A stretch of DNA of 9,541 bases from positions 1-9,541 of the forward strand of contig NZ_CAMKXG010000135.1 of assembly GCF_946477055.1 (NCBI RefSeq), read 5' to 3'. The DNA comes from Lonsdalea britannica (GTDB lineage Bacteria; Pseudomonadota; Gammaproteobacteria; Enterobacterales; Enterobacteriaceae). The position numbers were made by a program, and so were the translations under genes. The notes under the pieces were generated by a model that saw only the letters and a program-made list of their open reading frames with translations, ran no database searches and was not told the origin of the DNA. Below, one piece after another: positions 1-6,640 of the stretch (its first letter is position 1; each line of letters begins with the position of its first letter).

Positions 1-995
1 TTCCCTACCGATTCCCGGACGGCCAGCTCCGGCGTCAACGTTAAAACATTCGGTGGAGAGTCCGGATCCGTCATTCGATACAGTAGGGTATCGATAGCAA
101 GCTCGCCCAATTCATCCTTAGGTTGCTGAATGGTCGTTAAAGGCGGAGAGAGATAGCGTGCCAGTTCTATATCGTCATACCCCATCACAGCCACATCATC
201 AGGAATAGACAACCCGGCCTGATGCAACGCACGGTAAACACCCACCGCCATCGCATCGTTACAGGCAAAGACCGCTTCGGGAGGCTGCTCTAGCGTCAGC
301 AACTGTTGCATTGCACGATAACCAGAAGCAAATTCGAAATCGCCGGAGACTTCATAGAAAGAAGGACGGTGCAGTCCCGCATCGTCCATCGCTTTACGGT
401 AACCCTCCAGACGATTGTGCGCCGTGGTTTTATCCAGCGGCCCGGTAATGCAGGCTATACGGCGATAGCCTTGCGCTATCAGATATCGCGTCGCAATCTC
501 ACCACCCTGCAGGGAATTGTCTTTAATCACCCCGCCACAACCTTCGAAGGGCGCCCAGTCCATCATGACTGTAGGTAAAGAAGGGTAGCGGGCCATGATG
601 TCTGGAGAAAGCGCGCTGCTTTCCGAACACATTAATAGCAAACCGTCCACGCGCTTTTGCAACAGCGTCTCCAGACTGCGACTCATGCGCTCAGGGTCGC
701 CTTCCGTGTTGCACAGAATCAGACTGTAGCCACGTTCGTAGCAGCTGCGCTCCACGCCGCGCACAACCTCGGCATAAAAGGGGTTGCTGCTCGCCGTCAG
801 CAGCATACCGATCGTGCGGGTTTGATTGATTTTCAGACTGCGAGCCAGCGCGGACGGCGCGTAGTTCAACTGCTTAACCGCCTGCAAGACTTTCTCGCGC
901 ACGGCTTCACTGACAAAACGGTCGCCGTTGATAACGTGAGATACCGTCGACGTGGATACGCCCGCCACTCGGGCGACATCTTTCATCGTTGCCAA
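1..995 (-). CDS. rbsR: Ribose operon repressor RbsR (LacI family), 3' end cut by window edge
   Basis: LacI/GalR-family repressor of the ribose operon, released from its operator by ribose. The translation gives 331 residues with no stop before the edge. E. coli RbsR is 330 aa, so only a few C-terminal residues should be missing. Residues about 4-23 form the helix-turn-helix ([20 protein letters not shown]) and the hinge helix is near 48-56 (SALARSLK). The rest is the periplasmic-binding-protein-like effector domain, with the family landmarks [26 protein letters not shown] and GYDDIELA. I start it at the TTG at 995, giving MATMKDV as in E. coli, because AGGAG at 1002-1006 is 6 nt upstream. The internal ATG at 986 would leave 15 nt. 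It is last in the operon, 3 nt after the rbsK stop. Its likely targets are the palindromes at 5822-5835 and 5902-5913. Identification is firm; the exact start is slightly less so. Confidence 0.95.
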   Translation of the reverse strand, partial: MATMKDVARVAGVSTSTVSHVINGDRFVSEAVREKVLQAVKQLNYAPSALARSLKINQTRTIGMLLTASSNPFYAEVVRGVERSCYERGYSLILCNTEGDPERMSRSLETLLQKRVDGLLLMCSESSALSPDIMARYPSLPTVMMDWAPFEGCGGVIKDNSLQGGEIATRYLIAQGYRRIACITGPLDKTTAHNRLEGYRKAMDDAGLHRPSFYEVSGDFEFASGYRAMQQLLTLEQPPEAVFACNDAMAVGVYRALHQAGLSIPDDVAVMGYDDIELARYLSPPLTTIQQPKDELGELAIDTLLYRMTDPDSPPNVLTLTPELAVRESVG

Positions 996-998
996 AAA

Positions 999-1925
999 TC
1001 ACTCCTGTTCCTGCAAAAAAGCCTCTATTTCATTACGCCATGGTACAGACGGCTGACCACCGCGTCGCGTTACCGCGATCGCCGCCGCCGCATGTGCGAA
1101 ACGAACGGCCTCCAGCATCGGCATCTCTTCGAGCAACCCCGTCAGCAAAGCGCCGTTGAAAGTATCGCCCGCGGCGATGGTATCGACAGCCTCCACGTGA
1201 AACCCCGGGATCAGCTGCCCGTGACCCTTTTCGCTCACCCACGCGCCGCGACGCCCCAAAGTAATAATCACACACCCCACACCTTTATCATGCAGCGCCT
1301 GCGCCGCGCGCTGAGCATCAGCGTCGGTTTCCACTCGAATACCGGTCAGATGCTGCGCCTCGGTTTCGTTAGGCGTCATCATATCCACCAGCGATAGCAG
1401 TTCATCTGGCAGAGGACGCGCAGGCGCGGGGTTGAGAATGACACGGGTGCCGTGTCGCCGCGCTAACTGAGCGGCGGCCATCACGGTTTCTAACGGGGAT
1501 TCCAGCTGCATCAACAGCGCGGATGCCTCTGCTATCTGCTGCTGAAACCGCGCCATCACGACAGGACTTAAGGCTGCATTCGCCCCAGAGTGAATGGCGA
1601 TCATATTTTCAGCGTCATCGTTGACCCAAATCAGCGCCACGCCGGTCGTCTGACCGGGGACCGCCTCCACGGCGGAAATGTCGACGCGGTCCTCCGCCAA
1701 CTGCTGACGAATACGCTGACCGATATCGTCGGCCCCTACGCAGGCGATAAAAGCGATATCCGCCCCACCGCGCCCGGCCGCAACGGCCTGATTGGCCCCT
1801 TTGCCGCCAAAGGCCACGTTATAATGCTTACCGATCACCGTTTCACCGGGTGAAGGGAACTGCGCCAGATTGAGAATATGATCCGCATTGATACTACCCA
1901 GCACCACCAGTCTTCCGGCTTTCAT
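999..1925 (-). CDS. rbsK: Ribokinase RbsK
   Basis: ATP-dependent ribokinase (PfkB carbohydrate kinase family) that converts cytoplasmic D-ribose to ribose 5-phosphate for the pentose phosphate pathway. It has 308 residues against 309 in E. coli. The substrate-binding N-terminal motif GSINADHILNL is at residues 10-20, and the first PfkB signature AFGGKGANQA at 38-47. NPAPAR is at 165-170 and TPNETEA at 184-190. The second PfkB signature DTIAAGDTFNGAL is at 248-260 and includes the catalytic base Asp254. The ATG at 1925 is chosen because it gives the conserved MKAGRLVVLGSINADH start and has GGGAG about 8 nt upstream. An in-frame TTG at 1976 would add 17 unconserved residues and has no visible ribosome site. 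The gene follows rbsB by 55 nt and precedes rbsR by 3 nt. No oddities are seen in the catalytic residues. Confidence 0.97.
   Translation of the reverse strand: MKAGRLVVLGSINADHILNLAQFPSPGETVIGKHYNVAFGGKGANQAVAAGRGGADIAFIACVGADDIGQRIRQQLAEDRVDISAVEAVPGQTTGVALIWVNDDAENMIAIHSGANAALSPVVMARFQQQIAEASALLMQLESPLETVMAAAQLARRHGTRVILNPAPARPLPDELLSLVDMMTPNETEAQHLTGIRVETDADAQRAAQALHDKGVGCVIITLGRRGAWVSEKGHGQLIPGFHVEAVDTIAAGDTFNGALLTGLLEEMPMLEAVRFAHAAAAIAVTRRGGQPSVPWRNEIEAFLQEQE
1002..1006 (-). promoter_or_regulatory. Shine-Dalgarno of rbsR, inside the last codons of rbsK
   Basis: On the minus strand AGGAG is formed by the last two sense codons of rbsK (CAG GAG), directly before its TGA stop. It lies 6 nt before the TTG at 995 and 15 nt before the ATG at 986, which favours the TTG start. 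Translation of rbsR is probably coupled to that of rbsK. Confidence 0.6.
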
Positions 1926-1943
1926 CGCACGCTCTCCCAATGA

Positions 1944-1969
1944 ACACGCCGCGTTGAACCGCGGCGCAT
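1944..1969 (-). other. Intercistronic stem-loop between rbsB and rbsK
   Basis: The minus-strand RNA can fold with arms CGCCGCG and CGCGGCG (1960-1966 and 1947-1953), a 6-nt loop, and a 3-bp outer extension containing two G-U pairs. No U-tract follows, so it does not look like an intrinsic terminator. Its place just after the rbsB stop fits a 3' stabiliser that protects the abundant binding-protein message and keeps rbsK and rbsR expression lower. That role is inferred. Confidence 0.5.
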
Positions 1970-1980
1970 CCGTCAATACG

Positions 1981-2871
1981 TTATGGCTTAGTCATTAATT
2001 TCAAATCGACGGGGATCACCGCAGGCACCTGTTCGCCTTTCAGGACTTTATCCGCCGTCTGAACGCCGATGATACCAATCTGGTCAGGGCGCTGAGCCAC
2101 CGTCGCAGCCAGCTTGCCGCCGTTAACGGCTTTTATCCCGTCCGTCGTGCCATCAAATCCCACCACCAGCACATCATCTCTGCCCGCCGTCTGTAAAGCG
2201 CGCAGCGCGCCCAGCGCCATTTCGTCGTTTTGCGCGAACACCGCTTTCACCGCAGGATGCGCCGTCAGCAGATTTTGCATGACGTTCAGCCCTTTGGTGC
2301 GATCAAAATCCGCCGGCTGACTGGCCAGAATGTCAAAATGGTGCTGCTTTGCCGACGTCATGAAACCGCGACCGCGTTCGCGGGCCGCCGATGTTCCCGC
2401 CAGTCCTTCCAACTGGATGACCTTCGCGCCTTCACCCAGCTTACCGGAGATAAAGTCTGCTGCTGCGGCTCCGCCAGCGGCATTGTCCGATGCCACATGG
2501 CTGACGACCTTACCGCTGCTGGCAACGCGATCCAATGTAATCACCGGGATGTTGGCCTGATTGGCCATTTTGATGGCATTTCCTACGGCATCGGAGTCCG
2601 TGGGGTTAATCAGCAGCAGCCGGGCGCCGCGAACGGTCAGGTCCTGCACGTTTGATAACTCTTTCGCCGGGTTATTCTGCGAATCCAGCACAACCAGGTT
2701 ATAGCCTTGTTTGTCCGCCTCTTTCTGGACGCCATCCTTTAATGAAACAAAGAAGGGATTGTTCAGCGTCGACACCACCAGCGCGATGGTCTCTTTGGCC
2801 GCAACCTGAGCGGAGAGCGTTGCGCTTAAGGCAACGGCGGAAATTAACGTCACAAGCGTTTTGATTTTCAT
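1981..2871 (-). CDS. rbsB: Periplasmic D-ribose-binding protein RbsB
   Basis: Periplasmic receptor of the ribose ABC importer; in E. coli it also presents ribose to the Trg chemoreceptor. It has 296 residues, the same as E. coli RbsB. A Sec signal peptide (basic MKIK, hydrophobic core, VAA at 23-25) predicts cleavage before Lys26. All ribose contacts known from the E. coli protein are present: Asn38, Phe40 and Phe41 (NNPFF), Asp114 and Arg115 (TLDR), Arg166 (AARERG), Phe189 (PADFD), Asn215 (AQNDE), Asp240 (GFDGT) and Gln260. The residue set argues for true ribose specificity, not for a divergent sugar receptor. The ATG at 2871 has AGGA about 9 nt upstream and lies 26 nt after the rbsC stop. 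RbsB proteins of some Pasteurellaceae also bind the signal autoinducer-2; nothing in the sequence shows whether this one does. Confidence 0.97.
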   Translation of the reverse strand: MKIKTLVTLISAVALSATLSAQVAAKETIALVVSTLNNPFFVSLKDGVQKEADKQGYNLVVLDSQNNPAKELSNVQDLTVRGARLLLINPTDSDAVGNAIKMANQANIPVITLDRVASSGKVVSHVASDNAAGGAAAADFISGKLGEGAKVIQLEGLAGTSAARERGRGFMTSAKQHHFDILASQPADFDRTKGLNVMQNLLTAHPAVKAVFAQNDEMALGALRALQTAGRDDVLVVGFDGTTDGIKAVNGGKLAATVAQRPDQIGIIGVQTADKVLKGEQVPAVIPVDLKLMTKP

Positions 2872-2897
2872 CTTTAAGATTCCTGTTTCAATGACGG

Positions 2898-3866
2898 TTA
2901 TTTACTGCTTTTGTTGTCTACCAGAACCGCCAGCAGAATCACGGCCGCTTTGACGATCATTTGGTAGTAAGACGATACGCCCAGCAGATTCAGCCCATTG
3001 TTCAAAAATCCAAGAATCAATGCGCCAATCAGCGTACCCATGACACGCCCTTTACCGCCCGCCAGACTGGTGCCGCCCAGAACGACGGCGGCGATGGCAT
3101 CCAGCTCATAGCCCGACCCCGCCGTAGGCTGAGCGGACGACAAACGAGCGACTTCAATAATGCCCGCCAGCGCCGACAGCAGACCGCACAGCGCGTAGAC
3201 CGCGATTTTGACCTTATCCACGCTGATGCCGGAAAGGCGAGTCGCCGCCTCATTGCCGCCCAGTGCATAGATGTAGCGTCCGAAGCGGGTGTGATGGAGC
3301 ACATACCACGCCGCCAGAAAGACGCCAGCCATTAACCAGATAGGCGTCGGCACGCCCAGCGGACGCCCAATGCCGAACCAGCCCAACACGTCCGCCGACG
3401 CCGAAAAACCGGCGTTGATCGGGCTGCCGTTGGTGTAAACCATGGTGACGCCGCGTAACAACAACATCATGACCAACGTCGCGATAAACGCCTGGACGCG
3501 ACCTTTAGCGACAATGAAGCCGGTGCCTGCGCCGATGGCCGCCCCCAACCCCAGCGCGGCGAACACCGCCACCAGCGCATTGACCTCCATCCCCACCAAA
3601 GACGCCGCCACCGCGCCCGTTAGCGCCAGCAGCGATCCGACGGACAAATCAATGCCTGAGGAGAGGATCACCAGCGTCATCCCCACCGCCATAATGGCGT
3701 TGACCGACGTCTGCTGCAGAATGTTGAACAGATTGTTCAGGGTGAAAAAGTTGGGGCTCAACGCCGACACCACCGCGATAAGGATCAGCAGCGCGATTAA
3801 CGACTTTTGTTCCAGCAGCCACGCTTTGCCGAAGCGGCGCTTTGCGAGGATAGTGTGAGTGCTCAT
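2898..3866 (-). CDS. rbsC: Ribose ABC transporter permease RbsC
   Basis: Inner-membrane permease of the ribose ABC importer; a dimer forms the channel above RbsA. It has 322 residues against 321 in E. coli. Many hydrophobic helices are visible, for example about 22-36, 56-72, 78-92, 96-120, 124-143, 176-190, 222-240, 256-266, 275-294 and 303-316. The segment [19 protein letters not shown] (196-214), conserved in this permease family, probably belongs to the cytoplasmic coupling region. [22 protein letters not shown] (250-271 region) is also near-identical to E. coli. The N-terminus ([20 protein letters not shown]) lacks a signal peptide, as in the family. The ATG at 3866 is 7 nt after the rbsA stop, and two purine blocks (AGGAG at 10 nt, AAGG at 5 nt) precede it. 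No truncation or frameshift is seen. Confidence 0.97.
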   Translation of the reverse strand: MSTHTILAKRRFGKAWLLEQKSLIALLILIAVVSALSPNFFTLNNLFNILQQTSVNAIMAVGMTLVILSSGIDLSVGSLLALTGAVAASLVGMEVNALVAVFAALGLGAAIGAGTGFIVAKGRVQAFIATLVMMLLLRGVTMVYTNGSPINAGFSASADVLGWFGIGRPLGVPTPIWLMAGVFLAAWYVLHHTRFGRYIYALGGNEAATRLSGISVDKVKIAVYALCGLLSALAGIIEVARLSSAQPTAGSGYELDAIAAVVLGGTSLAGGKGRVMGTLIGALILGFLNNGLNLLGVSSYYQMIVKAAVILLAVLVDNKSSK

Positions 3867-3871
3867 TTCGG

Positions 3872-3881
3872 CCTTACTCCT
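3872..3881 (-). promoter_or_regulatory. Shine-Dalgarno region of rbsC overlapping the rbsA stop
   Basis: The minus strand reads AGGAGTAAGG across the end of rbsA. AGGAG comes from its last codons and TAA is its stop. AGGAG is 10 nt and AAGG 5 nt before the rbsC ATG, so ribosomes ending rbsA could start rbsC directly. Confidence 0.5.
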
Positions 3882-5382
3882 GCTCTATGCTGTAGTGTGG
3901 TTTTCCGACGGCGGCCGCCATCAACGCTTCCTGCGTCGCTTCATCGCGGGAGAATTCGCCGCTCAGACGCCCTTCGTGCATCACAAGGATGCGGTCGCTC
4001 ATTCCCAGAACTTCAGGCATTTCCGACGACACCAGAATGATGCTCAGCCCTTCCTGCTTGAACTGGTTAATCAACTGGTAGATTTCCTTTTTGGCGCCGA
4101 CGTCCACGCCGCGAGTCGGTTCATCAAGAATCAACACCTTCGGCCGCGTCATCAGCCCGCGCGCTATCGCCACTTTTTGCTGATTGCCGCCGGAAAGTAG
4201 CCCGATGGGCTGATCCATGGAGGGCGTGCGAATATGAAACAGGCGGATAAAGTCGCTCACGGCCTGCGCTTCCTCACCGTGTTTCAGCGTTCCGTTGGCA
4301 TGGCTGAAATAACGTAGCGCCGTCAGAGACATGTTTTCTTTTACCGACATGCCGAGCACCAGACCGTCGCGCTTGCGATCCTCAGAGATATAAACGATGC
4401 CGTTCGCCAAACCGTCTTGCGGCGAATGCGTCACGACATCCCGGCCATCCAGCGTTACCGAGCCGCCCGTGCGGGGCAACGCGCCGTAGAGGACTTTCAT
4501 CAGCTCTGTGCGGCCTGCGCCCATCAGACCGCAAACCCCAAGGATCTCGCCCTTGCGCAAGGTAAAACTGACCGGCTGTACGCCCGGCCCGGAGACCCGA
4601 TCGACGCGCATCCGGATTGCTCCCGGCTCCTGAGCGAGGCGGGGATATTGATCTTCGAGCTTGCGACCCACCATCATCTCGATCAGCCGCTCTTCCTGCA
4701 GATCGCCTATGGGAAGCTCGCCGATAAACTGCCCGTCGCGCATCACCGTGACATCGTCGCACACCTCAAAAATCTCCTTCAGGCGATGGGAGATGTAGAC
4801 CAGCCCGCAGCCTTGCGCCTTCAACTCGCCGATGACGCTAAATAAAGAGGCGGTTTCGGTATCGGTCAACGCGTCCGTAGGCTCATCCATAACGATGACC
4901 TGCGACTCAAAGCTGAGCACCTTGGCGATTTCCACCATTTGCTGATCGCCAATCGACAGATCTCCCACCGGACGACGGCTGTCATAACGCAGGTTTAACC
5001 GTTGCAGCAGGCGATCCGCCTCGGCATACATGCGTTTCCAGTCGATGCGGCCGAGCGGCGTCGTAAATTCACGTCCAAGGAAGATATTTTCCGCGATGGT
5101 CAGCTGCGGGATCAGATTCAGCTCCTGATGAATGATGCCGATCCCCGCTTCCTGCGACGCTTTGGGTCCGCTAAAGGCGACGTCTTCGCCGAGAAAACGC
5201 AGGCTCCCGGCGTCTTTGCGATAGATCCCGGTCAACACTTTCATCAGAGTGGATTTGCCCGCGCCGTTCTCGCCCACCAGCGCCATGACTTTGCCCGGAT
5301 AGACGTTCAACCCCGCGCCGGATAGCGCTTTAACGCCCGGAAAGGATTTGGTAATGCCGTGCAGTTGCAGTAAAGGTTGCAT
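3874..5382 (-). CDS. rbsA: Ribose ABC transporter ATP-binding protein RbsA (two fused ATPase domains)
   Basis: ATPase that powers ribose import through RbsC, at the cytoplasmic face. It has 502 residues against 501 in E. coli and two tandem ABC domains. Domain 1 has Walker [10 protein letters not shown] (37-45), Q-loop Gln86, signature LSIGDQQ (142-148), Walker B VIVMDEPT (162-169) and switch His199. Domain 2 has a degenerate Walker [10 protein letters not shown] (285-293, Arg replacing Lys), signature LSGGNQQ (396-402) and Walker B VLILDEPT (416-423). It carries VSSEMPE where the switch His would be. This asymmetry is normal for sugar importers of this family. The start at 5382 matches E. 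coli ([17 protein letters not shown]) and has GAGG 5 nt upstream. An in-frame ATG at 5427 would add 15 unconserved residues inside rbsD. The gap to rbsD is 7 nt. Confidence 0.97.
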   Translation of the reverse strand: MQPLLQLHGITKSFPGVKALSGAGLNVYPGKVMALVGENGAGKSTLMKVLTGIYRKDAGSLRFLGEDVAFSGPKASQEAGIGIIHQELNLIPQLTIAENIFLGREFTTPLGRIDWKRMYAEADRLLQRLNLRYDSRRPVGDLSIGDQQMVEIAKVLSFESQVIVMDEPTDALTDTETASLFSVIGELKAQGCGLVYISHRLKEIFEVCDDVTVMRDGQFIGELPIGDLQEERLIEMMVGRKLEDQYPRLAQEPGAIRMRVDRVSGPGVQPVSFTLRKGEILGVCGLMGAGRTELMKVLYGALPRTGGSVTLDGRDVVTHSPQDGLANGIVYISEDRKRDGLVLGMSVKENMSLTALRYFSHANGTLKHGEEAQAVSDFIRLFHIRTPSMDQPIGLLSGGNQQKVAIARGLMTRPKVLILDEPTRGVDVGAKKEIYQLINQFKQEGLSIILVSSEMPEVLGMSDRILVMHEGRLSGEFSRDEATQEALMAAAVGKPHYSIEQE

Positions 5383-5387
5383 AGCGG

Positions 5388-5391
5388 CCTC
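5388..5391 (-). promoter_or_regulatory. Shine-Dalgarno of rbsA overlapping the rbsD stop
   Basis: GAGG on the minus strand overlaps the TGA stop of rbsD (5390-5392) and is 5 nt before the ATG at 5382. It supports that start over the upstream in-frame ATG at 5427 and suggests translational coupling of rbsD and rbsA. Confidence 0.6.
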
Positions 5392-5809
5392 AGAAAGTGA
5401 CGCCCGCGCACAGGATGACGTTCGCATAAGGGGAGCACTCCCCGCTGCGGATCACGGCCCGGCATTGCGCGCTTTGCTGTTTGAAGGCGTCATGGGTGAC
5501 GTAATGCAGCGAAATCGTATTGCCCTGACGTTGTTCAAGCTGCAGCAAATGCTGCAATAACGCATCGTGGATGCGAGGATTGTTCTCGACGATCTCGTTG
5601 GCCAGAATGGCCGCTTCCACCTGCATTTCCGCCGTCACCGTCGCCACCACCGGCATAAACTCGGGCACGTTGTGAGTGAGGGCCAGATCGATACGGAGGG
5701 TCGTCTCCGCCACCGGCAGTCCGGCATCCGCAATCGCGATGCTATCGGTATGCCCCAGACGGGCTATCACCTCGGAGATCGCGGTATTCAGCAGCACACC
5801 TTTTTTCAT
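5390..5809 (-). CDS. rbsD: D-ribose pyranase RbsD
   Basis: Cytoplasmic mutarotase that converts beta-ribopyranose to ribofuranose, the form used by ribokinase. It has 139 residues, exactly as in E. coli. His20 and Asp28 of the active site are present ([15 protein letters not shown], 19-33). The C-terminal block [19 protein letters not shown] (121-139) carries the Tyr128 and Asn130 pair of the sugar site. The start at 5809 gives the conserved MKKG start; GGGGG at 5814-5818 is 4 nt upstream. An adjacent ATG at 5812 would leave only about 1 nt of spacing. A longer in-frame reading back to 5872 would run through the operator and promoter and is rejected. It is first in the operon, with a predicted leader of about 27 nt beginning at the RbsR operator. 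Confidence 0.96.
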   Translation of the reverse strand: MKKGVLLNTAISEVIARLGHTDSIAIADAGLPVAETTLRIDLALTHNVPEFMPVVATVTAEMQVEAAILANEIVENNPRIHDALLQHLLQLEQRQGNTISLHYVTHDAFKQQSAQCRAVIRSGECSPYANVILCAGVTF

Positions 5810-5821
5810 CATTCCCCCTGA

Positions 5822-5835
5822 GCGAAACGTTTCGC
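5822..5835. promoter_or_regulatory. RbsR operator O1 (downstream, at the transcription start)
   Basis: GCGAAACGTTTCGC is a perfect 14-bp palindrome with the central CG typical of LacI-family operators, and it closely resembles the E. coli rbs operator. It lies just upstream of the rbsD Shine-Dalgarno and covers roughly +2 to +15 from the predicted start. Bound RbsR there would block initiation or early elongation. Binding is inferred. Confidence 0.8.
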
Positions 5836-5843
5836 GTGCCCGG

Positions 5844-5872
5844 ATAATGAGCAAACCATGGTGGGAAGACAA
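5844..5872 (-). promoter_or_regulatory. Predicted sigma70 promoter of the rbs operon
   Basis: On the minus strand TTGTCT (5867-5872, 4/6 to consensus) and CATTAT (5844-5849, 4/6) are separated by exactly 17 bp. The start would fall near 5836-5837, at the edge of O1. The weak boxes fit a promoter that needs an activator. This is predicted by eye only. Confidence 0.5.
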
Positions 5873-5886
5873 TCAAGATGTAGCCG

Positions 5887-5908
5887 AAATGTGATCGCCA
5901 TCGAAACG
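5887..5908. promoter_or_regulatory. Probable CRP-cAMP site for rbs, one strong half-site
   Basis: The left arm AAATGTGATC is a perfect match to half of the CRP consensus. The right arm is poor (TCGAA in place of TCACA). The centre at 5897/5898 is about 61 bp upstream of the predicted start, the classic class I position. E. coli rbs is known to be CRP-activated. The right arm overlaps the upstream RbsR palindrome. Confidence 0.55.
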
Positions 5909-5913
5909 TTTCG
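5902..5913. promoter_or_regulatory. RbsR operator O2 (upstream, overlapping the CRP site)
   Basis: CGAAACGTTTCG is a perfect 12-bp palindrome identical to the core of O1 and lies 79 bp from it, centre to centre. It sits upstream of the predicted -35 box and overlaps the right arm of the CRP site. It may serve as an auxiliary operator by looping or by excluding CRP. Function is inferred. Confidence 0.65.
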
Positions 5914-5961
5914 CTCGCGCGATAAAAACAGGGGGGAGAACGTACTAAAGGAAGGAGAAAC

Positions 5962-5996
5962 CGAAAGAACAGAAACTGGGGCGGGGAGACCCGCCC
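5962..5996 (-). terminator. Probable terminator of ygiW
   Basis: Minus-strand RNA forms a 7-bp GGGCGGG/CCCGCCC stem with a TCTC loop (5979-5996). It is followed by a pyrimidine-rich run containing several T pairs and triplets, interrupted by G and C. The stem is strong but the U-tract is imperfect. It begins about 25 nt after the ygiW stop and should keep ygiW transcripts out of rbsD. Confidence 0.5.
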
Positions 5997-6021
5997 GGAG
6001 AAGAGGAACGTTCGAGACGCG

Positions 6022-6423
6022 TTAGTTCTGGATTTTCTTCACCTGTTTCACATCCAGCTCTGCGGAATTGAAACCTTTATCCAGCTCGCCTTGCAGCTCC
6101 ACCTTGTCGGTCGGCGTCACGCTCTGACCGTTCCAGTATTTGTCGTCGATCTCGACCGTTATCGTGCCGGTCTCATCGCGGAACAGGTAATCCTCGCTGC
6201 CGACGCGGCGCTCAATATGGCCGCGCACAGTCACCCAACTGTCATCTTTCAGATCTTTGGCTTTCGCCACCGTCGTCACGCTACCGTCGGGACCAGAAAA
6301 CCCGCCAGCGGAATGCGATGAGGACGCGGACGCATTAGGCTCCACAAATCCGCCGGTCTGGGCGGCAAAAACCGGGGCGGAACACAGGGCGGTGATAGCG
6401 AATAATGCTGCTGTCTTTTTCAT
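6022..6423 (-). CDS. ygiW: Periplasmic OB-fold stress protein YgiW/VisP
   Basis: Small secreted protein of the bacterial OB-fold (BOF, YgiW/YdeI) family. In Salmonella the orthologue VisP binds peptidoglycan, affects lipid A modification and is linked to stress tolerance. It has 133 residues against about 130 in E. coli. The signal peptide has basic MKK, a hydrophobic core and VFA at 18-20, with predicted cleavage before Ala21. A Gly/Ser-rich linker with two GGF motifs (24-26, 40-42) precedes GSVTTVAKAKDLKDDSWVTV. The OB-fold strands span about 48-130, with the conserved YLFRDETGTITVEID (79-93), WNG (97-99) and the C-terminal DVKQVKK (124-130). The ATG at 6423 has AAGGAG 6 nt upstream. It diverges from qseB, the same arrangement as in E. 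coli. It may be regulated from the shared region by QseB. Confidence 0.94.
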   Translation of the reverse strand: MKKTAALFAITALCSAPVFAAQTGGFVEPNASASSSHSAGGFSGPDGSVTTVAKAKDLKDDSWVTVRGHIERRVGSEDYLFRDETGTITVEIDDKYWNGQSVTPTDKVELQGELDKGFNSAELDVKQVKKIQN

Positions 6424-6504
6424 AAAAAACTCCTTAATACCGTTGATTGCCGTAGGGTAAAACGGCGTTTTATTTGCCTTACAGCGCCACTAAAACAAAA
6501 TGTT

Positions 6505-6521
6505 CTTAACAGGATCTTAAG
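6505..6521. promoter_or_regulatory. QseB/PreA/PmrA-type box in the ygiW-qseB intergenic region
   Basis: CTTAAC-N5-CTTAAG is two copies of CTTAA spaced one helical turn apart (11 bp start to start). It matches the direct-repeat box described for PmrA and the closely related QseB/PreA regulators. TTAA is self-complementary, so the element reads similarly in both directions and could serve both divergent genes. Binding is inferred. Confidence 0.6.
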
Positions 6522-6544
6522 GATAGCCAATTATCCATTATCTT
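6516..6544 (+). promoter_or_regulatory. Possible qseBC promoter next to the box
   Basis: The second CTTAAG half-site (6516-6521) is 17 bp from TATCTT (6539-6544, 4/6 to the -10 consensus); CATTAT at 6536-6541 is an alternative. No good -35 is seen, as expected for a promoter activated by a response regulator bound at that place. The untranslated leader would be about 90 nt. Confidence 0.3.
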
Positions 6545-6640
6545 TATCAATACGGTGGTCGGCGCCACATTTCCGGGCCTTTGGGCTGTTCTCTCAGTAC
6601 CATCCCCCGATAACATCCCCTCAACACAAGGCGGGAGAAA

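Noticed and set aside
285..292. Possible degenerate second domain in RbsA as a mutation (Arg for Lys in Walker A)
   Set aside because: The coordinates given are residue numbers of RbsA. E. coli RbsA has the same GAGRTE sequence, so this is the family norm and not a defect.
657..1397. Plus-strand open frame of 246 codons antisense to rbsR and rbsK
   Set aside because: It spans the junction of two certain genes on the other strand, has a composition typical of antisense translation (many Arg, His and Gln), no recognised motif and no ribosome site.
1926..1976. N-terminal extension of RbsK from a TTG at 1976
   Set aside because: It would translate the intercistronic stem-loop, has no ribosome site and adds residues absent from the family.
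4417..4845. Plus-strand open frame of 142 codons inside rbsA
   Set aside because: It is antisense to the conserved ATPase domains, with no ribosome site or motif, and is a shadow of GC-rich coding DNA.
5383..5427. N-terminal extension of RbsA from the ATG at 5427
   Set aside because: The 15 added residues overlap rbsD and are not conserved; GAGG sits correctly before the ATG at 5382.
5810..5872. N-terminal extension of RbsD to 160 residues
   Set aside because: It runs through the RbsR operator and predicted promoter, and the conserved family start is at 5809 with a good ribosome site.
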